From an uncultured Alphaproteobacteria bacterium (GTDB lineage Bacteria > Pseudomonadota > Alphaproteobacteria > SP197), in the NCBI GenBank assembly GCA_943787175.1, contig CALSLK010000017.1, positions 53,393 to 117,392 on the forward strand: a stretch of 64,000 bases of DNA, given 5' to 3'. The notes beneath the pieces are model-generated. The model had not been told where the DNA came from. It ran no database searches and was given only the letters and a program-made list of their open reading frames with translations. The translations under genes were made by a program, and so were the position numbers. Position 1 is the first letter of the stretch. Every line of letters begins with the position of its first letter. Below are positions 19,900 through 28,968 of the stretch, piece by piece.

Positions 19900-21453
19900 A
19901 TGACATTTGAAGACCTGGGCCTGAGCCCCGAAGTCCTGGAGGCCATTACAGAGGCCGGATACCAGGAGCCTACTCCTATTCAGCTACAAGCCATTCCGGT
20001 CGCCCTCCAGGGGCGAGACTTGCTTGGCTGCGCACAAACCGGCACCGGCAAAACCGCTGCTTTTGTGCTGCCACTGATCGATATCCTTGCCGGTGGCAAG
20101 GCAAAGGCGCGGATGCCGCGCGCACTGATCCTTTCCCCGACCAGGGAATTGGCACAGCAAACACTCGAAAATTTCCAGATTTATGCCCAGCATACCGATC
20201 TGGCCGCTGCTCTTCTCATTGGCGGTAACAACATGCGGGCTCAGGAACAGGCCCTTTCCAACAACATCGACATTCTGATCGCCACACCGGGGCGCCTGAT
20301 CGACATGGTCGAACGCGGCAAGCTTCTGATGATGGGCGTCAAACACCTCGTCATTGATGAGGCCGATCGCATGCTCGATATGGGATTCATTCCCGATGTC
20401 GAAAAGATCTGCAGCATGCTGCCGCCACTGCGCCACACCCTGATGTTCTCGGCAACCATGCCCAGGGAAGTGCGCAAGCTGGCCGAGCGTTTCCTGCATA
20501 ACCCCAAGGAAGTCACCGTCGCACCGCCCGCCTCGCCTGCTGAGACAGTGGAGCAATGGCTGGTTGCCGTCGCCAATGAGCGCGACAAGGGCAAGGCCCT
20601 ACGTGAACTTCTGGCCGGTGAAACCGTGCAAAGCTGCATGATTTTTGCCAACCGGAAGAAGGACGTCGACAGCCTTCACCGCTCGCTCAAGCGCTATGGC
20701 TTCAACATCGTGCGCATGCAGGGCGATATGTCCCAGCGCGAACGTGAAACTGCGCTCAATGCCTTCAAATCCGGCGAAGCAAAGCTTCTGGTCTGCACCG
20801 ATGTTGCAGGCCGCGGCATCGACGTCTTTGGCGTCAGCCATGTGTTCTGCTTCGACGTGCCGGTCAATGCCGAAGATTATGTGCATCGCATTGGTCGCAC
20901 AGGCCGCGCCGGCCATCGCGGGCGCGCCTATGTCTTTGCCACGCCTGAAGACGTGAAGGGGTTGCAGGCCGTCACGCGACTGATCAATCGCAAGCTTCCC
21001 GTCGCAAAGGTCGAGGGCGTCAAATCGGTCACAATCCCCGGCGTGATGGAAGATGTCGCTGCGGCCCCGACCGTTGAGACAACCGATGCTGCCGAGCTTC
21101 CCGTCGAAGCTGTCGAAGTTACAGCCCCCGTCGAAACGGCGGACGAGCCAGCAGAAGAAGCTGTCGAGCAGGCCGGCGAAGTTACTGCGGAAGCAGAGGC
21201 ACCGAAAAAACGGCGCCGTCGTGGCTCGCGTAAATCCGCAGCCAAGGAAACAGCTGAAACAGCGCCCGAGGCTGCCGATGTCGAGGCCTCTCCGGAAACC
21301 GAAGTTGCTAGCGAGGCAAAAGCCGAGCCTCACACGGGCGGAAAGGCCATTGAACCCAAGCGCGGTGACAAGGTCCCATTCGGCAAGGATCCGGGTGTTC
21401 CGGCCTTCCTTCTGCGCCCCACCTTTGCTGATGGCGACGCTGACGCCCGCTGA
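19900..21453 (+). CDS. rhlE: DEAD-box ATP-dependent RNA helicase (RhlE-like)
   Basis: A 517-residue helicase that unwinds structured RNA, typically in ribosome assembly or cold adaptation. The Q motif (EPTPIQLQAIP), Walker A AQTGTGKT (45-52), DEAD box (from residue 153), SAT, and motif VI HRIGRTGR (near 329) are intact. Residues beyond about 385 form a low-complexity tail rich in Glu and Ala with a basic patch (KKRRRRGSRKSAAKE), likely for RNA contact. The symbol is by resemblance; csdA- or rhlB-like use is possible. Confidence 0.85.
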   Translation: MTFEDLGLSPEVLEAITEAGYQEPTPIQLQAIPVALQGRDLLGCAQTGTGKTAAFVLPLIDILAGGKAKARMPRALILSPTRELAQQTLENFQIYAQHTDLAAALLIGGNNMRAQEQALSNNIDILIATPGRLIDMVERGKLLMMGVKHLVIDEADRMLDMGFIPDVEKICSMLPPLRHTLMFSATMPREVRKLAERFLHNPKEVTVAPPASPAETVEQWLVAVANERDKGKALRELLAGETVQSCMIFANRKKDVDSLHRSLKRYGFNIVRMQGDMSQRERETALNAFKSGEAKLLVCTDVAGRGIDVFGVSHVFCFDVPVNAEDYVHRIGRTGRAGHRGRAYVFATPEDVKGLQAVTRLINRKLPVAKVEGVKSVTIPGVMEDVAAAPTVETTDAAELPVEAVEVTAPVETADEPAEEAVEQAGEVTAEAEAPKKRRRRGSRKSAAKETAETAPEAADVEASPETEVASEAKAEPHTGGKAIEPKRGDKVPFGKDPGVPAFLLRPTFADGDADAR

Positions 21454-21477
21454 CAAACCTCGATCAGGGAGAGACCC

Positions 21478-22251
21478 ATGCCCCGTGGCGGAAAAGTTCG
21501 TGACGCACTCAACGACGGCAAGAAACTGCTGGGAGGCTGGGTCAATATGGCAAGCCCCATCGCCACGGAAATCATGGCGGGTGCGGGTTTCGACTTCCTG
21601 ATGATCGATCAGGAACATGGCCTCGGTGATGCCATGACGGCAGTATCCCAGCAGCAGGCTATCCGGTCAGGCGGTCCCTGCGCTGCCCTTCTTCGGGTTC
21701 ATGACAACGATCCCCAGTTGATCAAACGGGCACTCGACAGCGGGGTCGACGGCCTCATGGTTCCCCTTGTGGAGACCGCAGAGGCTGCGGCCGCTGTTGT
21801 CAATGCATGCCTCATGCCTCCGCTTGGTCAGCGTGGCGTTGCACCAGGCAACGTGCGGGCAGCACGTTTCGGTTACGAGAAAGATCACTTCATCAAGACC
21901 AAGGGCCAGGACGTCTTTGTCATGTCCCAGGTCGAAACCGCACTAACGGTCGAGAATCTGCCCGAGATTGGCAAGGTCGAAGGCATCGACATGCTGTTCA
22001 TCGGACGCAATGACCTCGCCAGCAGCATTGGCAAGCTGGATGACCAGAAATCTCCTGAATCTTTAGAACTGCTCGAGAATGCAGAACGCCTGATCAAGGA
22101 ATCGGGGCGCTGGCTGGGTGGTATTCCCGGTGATGGCGATAATGCAGCGGCCATGTTCCAGCGTGGATACGACCTTGTCATTGCTGCGTCCGATCATGCC
22201 CTGGTTCGCGATGGCGCTGTGGCAGCCGTGCGGGCAAACAAGGATCGCTGA
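21478..22251 (+). CDS. HpcH/HpaI-family aldolase
   Basis: A 257-residue class II (metal-dependent) aldolase that cleaves 2-keto-3-deoxy acids to pyruvate and an aldehyde. Signatures are the GWVNMASPIATEIMAGAGFD start, DQEHG, GVDGLMVPLVETAEAA with the metal-binding Glu region, RGVAPGNVRAARFG, and FIGRNDLASSIG. A strong AGGGAGAG precedes the start. The closest functional types are 2-keto-3-deoxy-L-rhamnonate and 4-hydroxy-2-oxoheptanedioate aldolases; the substrate is not fixed. It is four bases upstream of the next gene. Confidence 0.85.
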   Translation: MPRGGKVRDALNDGKKLLGGWVNMASPIATEIMAGAGFDFLMIDQEHGLGDAMTAVSQQQAIRSGGPCAALLRVHDNDPQLIKRALDSGVDGLMVPLVETAEAAAAVVNACLMPPLGQRGVAPGNVRAARFGYEKDHFIKTKGQDVFVMSQVETALTVENLPEIGKVEGIDMLFIGRNDLASSIGKLDDQKSPESLELLENAERLIKESGRWLGGIPGDGDNAAAMFQRGYDLVIAASDHALVRDGAVAAVRANKDR

Positions 22252-22255
22252 GTCC

Positions 22256-22924
22256 ATGGCGTCGTTTGCTCCCATTCTCAAACGCGCGCTCAAACGGACC
22301 GGCGGCGAGGAAAAGCTCGAAGCTCAGTTGCCAACGCCAAAGACAGCACGGCAGCTGAAGGCAATCGGCGATGACAGGTACCTCTCCCAGATGTGCCTGC
22401 GTGTTTTCCGTGCGGGCCTGAAACATTCCCTGGTCGATTCAAAATGGCCGGCCTTCGAAGAAGTCTTTCACGGCTTCATTCCAGGCCGCATCACCTTGAT
22501 GAACGACGAGGAGATGGAAGCCTGCATGGGCAACAAGGCGCTCATTCGTCATTGGGCCAAGCTGAGTTCCGTGCGCGCAAATGCTGCCGCGATGCAGACC
22601 GTCATCCGTGAGCACGGCAGCTTCGGCGCATGGCTCGCTGACTGGCCGGCAGATGACACGATGGGCCTGTGGGACACTCTGGCAAAAGACTTCAGCCAAC
22701 TGGGCGGCAATTCCGGCCCCTACTTCCTGCGCATGGTCGGCAAGGATACGTTTGTGCTCTCTGGCGATGTCATTCAGGGCCTGATCGATAACGGTGTCGT
22801 GGCGAAGAAACCAACTGCCAAGCCCGACCGGAAAAAGGTCCAGACTGCGTTCAATGCCTGGGCCTCCGAAACCGGACGCCCACAGTGCCAGCTCTCACGC
22901 ATTCTGGCGTTCTCGGTCGATTGA
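22256..22924 (+). CDS. DNA-3-methyladenine glycosylase I-like protein
   Basis: A 222-residue protein related to the TAG/adenine-glycosylase domain. Supporting features are the FAPILKRALKRTGGEEKLE start, YLSQMCLRVFRAGLKHSLV (helical core), the GRITLMNDEEMEACMGN element, and GNSGPYFLRMVGKDTFVLS. Classical TAG has zinc-binding Cys and His residues at both ends, which I do not see complete here, so it may be a divergent subgroup. TAG removes 3-methyladenine from alkylated DNA. It is probably co-transcribed with the aldolase. Confidence 0.65.
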   Translation: MASFAPILKRALKRTGGEEKLEAQLPTPKTARQLKAIGDDRYLSQMCLRVFRAGLKHSLVDSKWPAFEEVFHGFIPGRITLMNDEEMEACMGNKALIRHWAKLSSVRANAAAMQTVIREHGSFGAWLADWPADDTMGLWDTLAKDFSQLGGNSGPYFLRMVGKDTFVLSGDVIQGLIDNGVVAKKPTAKPDRKKVQTAFNAWASETGRPQCQLSRILAFSVD

Positions 22925-22932
22925 CCGTCGGC

Positions 22933-23220
22933 TCAGGACAGCCGCCGATAGATGTTGCATTTGGCAAGATAGGATTTGGCCGAAACGCCGACATTCGAAA
23001 ATCGGTTTTCGACCTCCTGGAAACTAGGCTCGACAATCAACCCACCCAGGATGGCCTTGTCCATGGCATCCTGGAGAGCATGCATGGCTGATGTCACGGC
23101 CTGCGCGAGATCCCGGTCGCAGAGCTCCTGCGATTTTCGCAATGGTGCAACGTCGGCAGGAACGTCGATCGATGACGCTGCATTGGATGCAGTACGAGTC
23201 TTGGTGCTTTCGTGAAGCAT
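22933..23220 (-). CDS. Small hypothetical protein
   Basis: A 95-residue soluble protein starting MLHESTKTRT, with GGGGAT seven bases upstream of ATG 23220. The middle is helical (RDLAQAVTSAMHALQDAMDK). It has no recognised domain. It converges on the glycosylase gene. Coding potential is moderate. Confidence 0.5.
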   Translation of the reverse strand: MLHESTKTRTASNAASSIDVPADVAPLRKSQELCDRDLAQAVTSAMHALQDAMDKAILGGLIVEPSFQEVENRFSNVGVSAKSYLAKCNIYRRLS

Positions 23221-23638
23221 GTGCGATCCCCATTTTTTACTCCGCCCTGCGTCAGCCAAGGTGACCCGCTTACCACCTCCGCATTGGCGGAACTGATGTG
23301 ACTGGAGTCACCATCCCAAAACCGACGGAACGGTGATTTTGCGCCCCACCGTGAACGGTGGTTTGCCTTAACCGTGGTGCATCGGCTCCTGTTGGTCACA
23401 TGGAACCTGCCCCGCACCTAAAAGGTGGCCCGACTCTGGTGGTGAATCGAGTCATCAAGGCAGTTCTAGTGACTGCTATCACGAGTCTTTCTGAACTCCC
23501 GTTCAACGCCAGGCTGCGTTTGCGGGAATCTGCCTTGCGCTGGGGAACCGCGAGATATGTGCCTGGGCTTTGCGTGTAACCGGCAATTCCGAAAGTTTCG
23601 AAATTGCTCTATGACTCTCCCCATCCAAGGGAGTAGCC
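23221..23638. other. Hairpin-rich intergenic region
   Basis: About 418 bp with no supported gene. It holds several short perfect hairpins: GTGACT-GG-AGTCAC near 23298, CCACCGT-GA-ACGGTGG near 23346, and further GC-rich dyads. It precedes the hydroxyacid dehydrogenase. I do not recognise a riboswitch class. Confidence 0.45.
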
Positions 23639-24667
23639 ATGACTTTCCGTATTCTTGTACCCGATGCCAAGATCGTCGACCCCAGCCTGTTTGATGCTGC
23701 CGGGCGCAGCAATGTCGCCTTTGACCTTACGGCCGTGACCTCGCTGGACGAACTCTCGGACGAGCAACTGGCCGGTTGTGACGCGTTTTGCATGTTTTCC
23801 GTGAAGCCGGCCAACGAGGCCTTCATCGATAAGCTGGAGCGGTGCCGTCTCGTCGTGCGCGCTGGTGTCGGCTACGACAATGTCGATCTGGAAGCCTGCT
23901 CCAGGCGCGGCATCGCGGTTGCCAATGTGCCCGACTACGGCATCAACGAAGTGGCCGATCACGCGCTTGCCCACATGCTCAACATGGTCCGCGGCATCCG
24001 TCTGTTCGCAAACCGCATCCAGAACGAAGGCATCGCAACCGGCTGGAACTGGGAACACGGTGTTCACAACCGCCGCACCTATCGCCGCCGGGTCGGCATT
24101 GTCGGTCTGGGCCGCATCGGCACGGCGTTCGCCCGGCGCTGCCAGGGCATGGGCATGGAGGTCTGGTGTCACGACCCCTACCTTCCCAGCGGCGGCGAAC
24201 TGGCCATGCAGGTCACACGTACCGAAACCCTGGAAGAGCTCCTTGGCGCCTGCGACATCATCAGTGTTCATGTTCCGCTTTCAGAAGAAACCGCCGGCCT
24301 GATCAATGACGATGCGGTTGCCGCAATGATGCCTGAGACCATGCTCATCAACACATCGCGCGGCCCCGTGGTCGACATCGACGCGCTCCACGCAGGTCTG
24401 AAGAGCGGAAAGATTGCCTGCGCGGGCTTCGATGTTCTGCCCATCGAACCACCCGACCCCGAGCACCCGTTGATCAAGGCATGGCTCGCCCGCGAACCCT
24501 GGATCGATGAGCGCCTGACGTTGACCCCGCACTCGGCCTTCCTCAGCCCCGATGCCGTCGCCGACATGCGCAACAAGGCGATCCATCTGATGGCCGATTA
24601 CCTGGAAGGCAAACCGCTCAAGAACTGCGTTAACGCCCATCTTCTGGCGGAGTCAGACCGGCGCTAG
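23639..24667 (+). CDS. D-isomer-specific 2-hydroxyacid dehydrogenase (CtBP-like)
   Basis: A 342-residue NAD-dependent dehydrogenase. The Rossmann core shows VGIVGLGRIGTAFARR near residue 150. Catalytic motifs are NTSRGPVVDIDAL (Arg near 240), GFDVLPIEPPD (Glu) and LTPHSAFLSPDAV (His near 297). The long GINEVADHALAHMLNMVRG helix and the RIQNEGIATGWNW insert match the CtBP/phosphoglycerate-like branch. It interconverts a 2-hydroxy acid and a 2-oxo acid. It overlaps the convergent Rieske gene by four bases. Confidence 0.88.
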   Translation: MTFRILVPDAKIVDPSLFDAAGRSNVAFDLTAVTSLDELSDEQLAGCDAFCMFSVKPANEAFIDKLERCRLVVRAGVGYDNVDLEACSRRGIAVANVPDYGINEVADHALAHMLNMVRGIRLFANRIQNEGIATGWNWEHGVHNRRTYRRRVGIVGLGRIGTAFARRCQGMGMEVWCHDPYLPSGGELAMQVTRTETLEELLGACDIISVHVPLSEETAGLINDDAVAAMMPETMLINTSRGPVVDIDALHAGLKSGKIACAGFDVLPIEPPDPEHPLIKAWLAREPWIDERLTLTPHSAFLSPDAVADMRNKAIHLMADYLEGKPLKNCVNAHLLAESDRR

Positions 24668-25824
24668 TGCCTGGGTGCTTCACCATCGAGCACCTTGCTG
24701 GATATCCACTGCATCCATCGCAGGATAGGCTCTTCCATCCAGCACAGCTTGCCTGGTGCAGCTTTCGCTGAACGGACGCCCTTGGCGATGAACGGCATGC
24801 TTTCGCCATCTTCATCGAGCGCACGCATGGAATCGTAATCTTCACCTTCGGGATCGAAGCGCTCCATCTCCTCGCCCTTGGGTCGGACGGAACCGGCGCG
24901 ATAGCGCACTTCATCCACGGCCGTGGGCCACAGAGAATAGAAACCCGCGCCTCCGGGGTAGATGACAAAGGCGTTGGCGGGATGGATCATCAGAATATCG
25001 AGGGCGGGTTGGTTCTGGCGCATGTCGCCCGGTGACCAGTTGGTCTGTTCGACCAGGCTGCGCGCCATCTCGGTATCCATGTCATAGGGCACCTGGTAGC
25101 GCGTCCAGTTCTCGCCCCAGGTGATACCGGTGGTCAGACGCGTGGGCGAATAGGTCTCCAGCGTGTCCTTGTGGAGGCCCATGTGATGGTAGCCCTCCAT
25201 GTTGTTCTCGCAGAAGTTCTTCCAGTTTCCGGGCCAGGTCTTGTCGTAGTTGTTGGTCATTTCCCAGTCGTCGCCCGGCGCATAGACCGAGAAGAGGTCA
25301 TTCAGCGCCTCGACACGCGGCGCAAAGGGCGCGGCATCATCGTCCAGATTAACCCAGATGAGGTCGTTCCAAATTTCCAGGCGGAACTGTGGCAAGCAGA
25401 TCTTCTCCTGCTCAAAGTCCTTGTTGCTCTCCATGTACATGGCGTGCACCAGCTGGCCCTGGGTGTCATAGGTCCAGTGGTGATAGGGGCAGACGAAGCG
25501 TGACTTGTTGCCGGCTTCCTTGTCTTTGGCGACCAGCATGTAGCGGTGACGACAGACGGTGGAGAGTGCACGCAGTTCCATATCGTGACCGCGCACGATC
25601 ATGATGGGTTCACCGACCAGTTCGATGGAGAAGTAGTCGCCAGGCTTCCGAACTTCACTGACATGGCCGACATTGATCCACTCCTTCTTCCAGATGTGCT
25701 CGACCTCGAGCTCATAAAACTCAGAATCAGTGTAGTGACCGGGGTCGAAGGTGCGCAGGCGCTCGACCGGAAGGTCAAGATAGGTGCGGCAGGATTCGAG
25801 CAGACCTTGCAACGGCTTGGACAT
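24664..25824 (-). CDS. Rieske oxygenase, large (alpha) subunit
   Basis: A 386-residue ring-hydroxylating-type oxygenase. The Rieske [2Fe-2S] site is CRH followed about 17 residues on by CPYHH. The mononuclear iron site lies in ENNMEGYHHMGLHKDT, with a distal Asp expected. The start at MSKPLQGLLE suits the family; a longer reading adds 14 residues into the promoter. No reductase or small subunit is adjacent, so electrons must come from elsewhere. Related single-component systems act on aromatic acids or on quaternary amines (GbcA, CntA); the substrate is open. It is divergent from a TetR gene across a dyad operator. Confidence 0.85.
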   Translation of the reverse strand: MSKPLQGLLESCRTYLDLPVERLRTFDPGHYTDSEFYELEVEHIWKKEWINVGHVSEVRKPGDYFSIELVGEPIMIVRGHDMELRALSTVCRHRYMLVAKDKEAGNKSRFVCPYHHWTYDTQGQLVHAMYMESNKDFEQEKICLPQFRLEIWNDLIWVNLDDDAAPFAPRVEALNDLFSVYAPGDDWEMTNNYDKTWPGNWKNFCENNMEGYHHMGLHKDTLETYSPTRLTTGITWGENWTRYQVPYDMDTEMARSLVEQTNWSPGDMRQNQPALDILMIHPANAFVIYPGGAGFYSLWPTAVDEVRYRAGSVRPKGEEMERFDPEGEDYDSMRALDEDGESMPFIAKGVRSAKAAPGKLCWMEEPILRWMQWISSKVLDGEAPRH

Positions 25825-25869
25825 CAGACTCTCCGGTTGGTGTGGCGCGATCTTTGACAAGAGCATATC

Positions 25870-25883
25870 TGAGGTTTACCTCA
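25870..25883. promoter_or_regulatory. Candidate TetR operator
   Basis: TGAGGT-TT-ACCTCA is a perfect inverted repeat in the 167-bp spacer between the Rieske gene and the tetR-like gene. It would lie close to the Rieske promoter, so it fits repression of that gene. Confidence 0.5.
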
Positions 25884-25991
25884 TGTTATGTCAGATTTGT
25901 CCCTAACACCCGAATTGTCAATGCGCCCGGTACACTATGTGGGGAAACCAAACCGGGCTCGGCCACAAGAAAATCTGGAACGACAGACCAC

Positions 25992-26561
25992 ATGGCATCG
26001 ACAGCAATCAGAAGAAAGCCACGTCAGGAACGCGCGCGCGAAACCATGGAACGCTTGCTTGAAGGTGCCGCACGCGTTCTCGAGCGCGACGGACTGGATG
26101 GTTTCACGGTCGACAAGACCGCCGGCGAAGCAGGCATGGCCGTCGGCACCGCTTATCAGTACTTCTCTGACAAGTACGACATCCTGCTTCAACTCCTTCA
26201 GCGCTGGTATGCCAGAACCGAAAACCTTCACGACGATTCCATCGAGGCAATCATTGATCGGCGAGCCGAAATCTACTTCAGCGAGCCTGGCGCCTCACAA
26301 CTTCTGAATGCGGCCCGCTCCATTCCCCGGCTCCATGCCTATGACCTCGAGGTCATGAACAAGGTCGTCCACGACCGGGCGACAGCTCTGGCTCACGGAG
26401 ACGCGCCTTCCACCGAACAGATCGCTAGAACGCGTGTCCTTACCTTCGCCATCGATGCGGTGTTACGTGATGCAACCGACCGTCCCGAGAGAGAAGCCAA
26501 ACTGATGGTGCAGAGCCTCAAAGACTGGGCGCGAACCCTTGGCGACTATCCTGTCGCGTGA
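25992..26561 (+). CDS. TetR-family transcriptional regulator
   Basis: A 189-residue regulator starting MASTAIRRKPRQERARETM. The helix-turn-helix spans roughly residues 15-65 (AARVLERDGLDGFTVDKTA, then GMAVGTAYQYFSDKYDIL). The C-terminal ligand domain has no recognisable ligand clue. It is divergent from the Rieske gene and convergent with the GlcG-RidA operon, so it may control one or both. Confidence 0.85.
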   Translation: MASTAIRRKPRQERARETMERLLEGAARVLERDGLDGFTVDKTAGEAGMAVGTAYQYFSDKYDILLQLLQRWYARTENLHDDSIEAIIDRRAEIYFSEPGASQLLNAARSIPRLHAYDLEVMNKVVHDRATALAHGDAPSTEQIARTRVLTFAIDAVLRDATDRPEREAKLMVQSLKDWARTLGDYPVA

Positions 26562-26568
26562 CGCCGGG

Positions 26569-27027
26569 TCACCATTCCACATCCAGTCCATCGACATCGG
26601 CAACGTAGCCGATGCTCTCGATCGCTTCCTTGGCATGTCGTTCATCACCCGCGCCTGTATCGCCGGCAATCGCAACGGCGCCGACGATCTCTCCGTCCGC
26701 ATCACGCATGATGACACCGCCCAGGGCGCCCCAGAGCGGCAGACCAACGGTGCTTTGTGCGACGCGTGATGCGCTTTCGAACCAGGTCGGTTTCTTCTGG
26801 GCCAGGTCCATGATCGCGCGTGTCGGCATGCCGATCACGATGCAGGATTTTGCCTTTGATTCCGCAATGTCCATCAGAAGCGGCGGCGCGCCGATCTCGC
26901 GCGTCACCATCAGCGCGTAGCCGGCAGCATCGACCACGGCCACAGCGATCTTGATCGAAGGATGGACACGCGATCCGGCAAAGGCGTGATCCACCATTGC
27001 ACGAACGTCTTCATGGGTAAGCGCCAT
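26569..27027 (-). CDS. GlcG/HbpS-family protein (DUF336)
   Basis: A 152-residue protein of the HbpS/GlcG fold (IAVAVVDAAGYALMVTREIGA, SKAKSCIVIGMPT, GGVIMRDADGEIVGAVAIAG). Members bind haem or act as accessory proteins in small-molecule catabolic operons; the enzymatic role is unclear. It is the last gene of a four-gene minus-strand operon and follows the FMN protein by one base. Confidence 0.85.
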   Translation of the reverse strand: MALTHEDVRAMVDHAFAGSRVHPSIKIAVAVVDAAGYALMVTREIGAPPLLMDIAESKAKSCIVIGMPTRAIMDLAQKKPTWFESASRVAQSTVGLPLWGALGGVIMRDADGEIVGAVAIAGDTGAGDERHAKEAIESIGYVADVDGLDVEW

Positions 27028-27028
27028 G

Positions 27029-27406
27029 TCAGACCACCTGTTCGGCGCCGTAAAAGACTTCCTCGATGTGCAAAAGCACCGCGCTCTTCCCGGAGTAGTT
27101 CGGGCTTAGCCACGATTTCAGCTCGTCATAGACCGGCCCATTGGGGTGATGTTCGATCGTGCCCTTGATCTGATAAGCCTCGCGCTCGGGGGCAATGAAC
27201 AACAGTGAGGCCTTGCCGCCCCTCTTGATGTTTTCCAGCGTCTTGCTCATGGCATTGTTGGCGATGACAAGTTTGTCGTCACCGGAGAATTCAGCACATA
27301 GAATCCAGATTGCGTTAGGCGTGCCATCGGCATCCGTCGTGGTCAGGACCATGCGGCGTTCACGGTTTTCCCAGGCTTCCAGGGCGTTCGGGGTCAAGGC
27401 CGGCAT
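27029..27406 (-). CDS. Pyridoxamine 5'-phosphate oxidase-like FMN protein
   Basis: A 125-residue split-barrel flavoprotein. It starts MPALTPNALEAWENRERRMV and has TPNAIWILCAEFSGDDKLVIA and a KTLENIKRGGKASLLFI strand, typical of small PNPOx-like FMN or F420 binders. Such proteins reduce or oxidise small substrates or buffer flavin. Its position between the cupin and GlcG genes suggests a shared pathway. The start at 27406 is preferred over an in-frame upstream ATG on family length. Confidence 0.8.
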   Translation of the reverse strand: MPALTPNALEAWENRERRMVLTTTDADGTPNAIWILCAEFSGDDKLVIANNAMSKTLENIKRGGKASLLFIAPEREAYQIKGTIEHHPNGPVYDELKSWLSPNYSGKSAVLLHIEEVFYGAEQVV

Positions 27407-27447
27407 AGCGGTTCCAATCAAATGCAAAGGCTTTCAGAAAAGGCACA

Positions 27448-28053
27448 TCAACGCGCGTCGGTGATGCTGCCCAGTTCATCAAGAAAGAAGAGTTCAGCCG
27501 TGTTCTGCTCAAGGTCGTACTTCCAGCGTTCACCCTGGGCCACGAAGTTCCTGGCATAGAGGTGAAGATGCAGGAGCGGCTTGCCGTCCATGGCGTTGAC
27601 CTCGTGGATACCGTCGGGCTGCATGGTTGCTGCTTCTCCGGCAGCCACGATGACCTCGCCCTTTTTTTCAACCAGGCATTCACCGTCCGCAGCATTCTGG
27701 CGGCGAAGGTAGAGCTTATGGCGCTCGCGACCCTCAACACCGGCAATAACGGCCCAGGCGGTTCCATGATCATGGGGAGCGTAATACTGGTGCGGTGCGC
27801 CCGAGTTGACGTAGAGCGCGTATTCACCGTCATCGTCTTCATGGATCAGATAGGAACATTCCATGGCGTCGTCGGTGGGCAGTGGAAAGTCCTCGAACGT
27901 GAAGTGTTCCTTGTGTGATGCCAGGTTGATCAGTTCTGCCTTGGCAGCATCCAGATTGGCGACCGAAGGTCCCTTGTCCATCACCGCACGAATGGCAGCC
28001 ATGGCCTGGCCGACAAGTGCACGCCGCGCGACCGCCTTGTTGTCTGGCTCCAT
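27448..28053 (-). CDS. Cysteine dioxygenase-like cupin
   Basis: A 201-residue cupin. The metal motif PHDHGTAWAVIAGVEGRERH and the later DGIHEVNAMDGKPLLHLHLY provide the three-His site of the cysteine dioxygenase/3-mercaptopropionate dioxygenase family, which oxidises thiols to sulphinates. ATG 28053 has a strong GGAGGAAGG and overlaps the RidA stop by one base (TGATG). With the taurine-type transporter elsewhere in the window, a sulphur-compound role is plausible but unproven. Confidence 0.78.
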   Translation of the reverse strand: MEPDNKAVARRALVGQAMAAIRAVMDKGPSVANLDAAKAELINLASHKEHFTFEDFPLPTDDAMECSYLIHEDDDGEYALYVNSGAPHQYYAPHDHGTAWAVIAGVEGRERHKLYLRRQNAADGECLVEKKGEVIVAAGEAATMQPDGIHEVNAMDGKPLLHLHLYARNFVAQGERWKYDLEQNTAELFFLDELGSITDAR

Positions 28054-28493
28054 CAATCCTTCCTCCCGTGATCATGGCCAGCGTAGGCCACGCAATCCAT
28101 CTTGATCAGCATATCCCACACCTGCCCCGCCCCCACCGTCAAGCGTGCTGGATAAGGCGGCGTAAAGTATTCGGCATAATCCGTGTTGAATGCTTCGTAG
28201 TCATCCGGGTTCTGCAGATAGACATCCATCTTGACGACATCGTCCAGTGTGACATCAGCAGCGCGCAAGATGGCAGTGATGTTGGCCATGGTCTGGCGGG
28301 TCTGTGCAGCGACGTCATCCCCCAGAATCTCATGGGTCACGGGGTGCAGGGCACCAATGCCCGAAAGGAAAATGAATCCTCCCGCCCTGACGGCTGGAGA
28401 GTACGGCCCCGCACCAAATGGCGCGTCGTCGGCAACGATGGCATCACGCAAAAGATCGGCTCCCTCGACGTAGTCAGATGCAGGGGACAACAT
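28053..28493 (-). CDS. RidA-family (YjgF/YER057c) enamine/imine deaminase
   Basis: A 146-residue member of the trimeric RidA family (PFGAGPYSPAVRAGGFIFLSG, VAAQTRQTMANITAILRAADV, VVKMDVYL). Canonical RidA has Arg in a C-terminal PARLTVGAG-type motif, which is present. RidA hydrolyses reactive imines made by PLP enzymes or oxidases. It heads the operon. I use ATG 28493 (MLSPASDYVEGADLL); a longer reading from 28538 is possible. Confidence 0.85.
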   Translation of the reverse strand: MLSPASDYVEGADLLRDAIVADDAPFGAGPYSPAVRAGGFIFLSGIGALHPVTHEILGDDVAAQTRQTMANITAILRAADVTLDDVVKMDVYLQNPDDYEAFNTDYAEYFTPPYPARLTVGAGQVWDMLIKMDCVAYAGHDHGRKD

Positions 28494-28968
28494 TAACCCC
28501 GATTGCGCAAACCTGCTGGCGAAACGCGGCAGCGCCACGGTTTTACAAGACTTCGAAATACCTCTGGATGCAGCAGCCCAGCGGGCGCTTCTCGAGGGCC
28601 TGGAGGGGGGGGTGTCAGCAAAAACACGGGTTCAACCCCATGCAAAGTAGAAGTCTGCCCCAAATTCACAGCCAGCAGCCCTCAAAACTGTGTGCTGGTC
28701 GCAACCGTCTGAAGCGCACGTTACCTGTCGCTGACATCACATCCCAAAACATCTGCATGACTCACTACAAATAAGAACATTAAACGAACACCATTGCAAG
28801 CGCAGCTTTCTCTATGGGCCTTGCAGGCTGTCATCGCACCATCGATTATGATGACGTTCGTTCTGCTGCCTTGCCTTGCCACCAGTGCTTCGATCAGACA
28901 GATTCTTCCGATGGTCGTGGTCGCAACAGATCAGACCCGCCTACCGCAACCCCACCGGAGCCAGCACC
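28494..28968. other. Intergenic region between divergent operons
   Basis: About 475 bp without a convincing gene. It includes an 8-G run near 28610 and no clear dyad or promoter match. It should contain the promoters of the RidA operon and arsC. Confidence 0.45.

Noticed and set aside
20599..21618. A 339-codon minus-strand frame under the helicase tail
   Set aside because: It lies antisense to conserved helicase motifs and has no recognisable domain.
28876..28968. N-terminal extension of arsC
   Set aside because: The added 31 residues have no counterpart in the family, whose members begin at MSVTIYHNPRC-like sequence.
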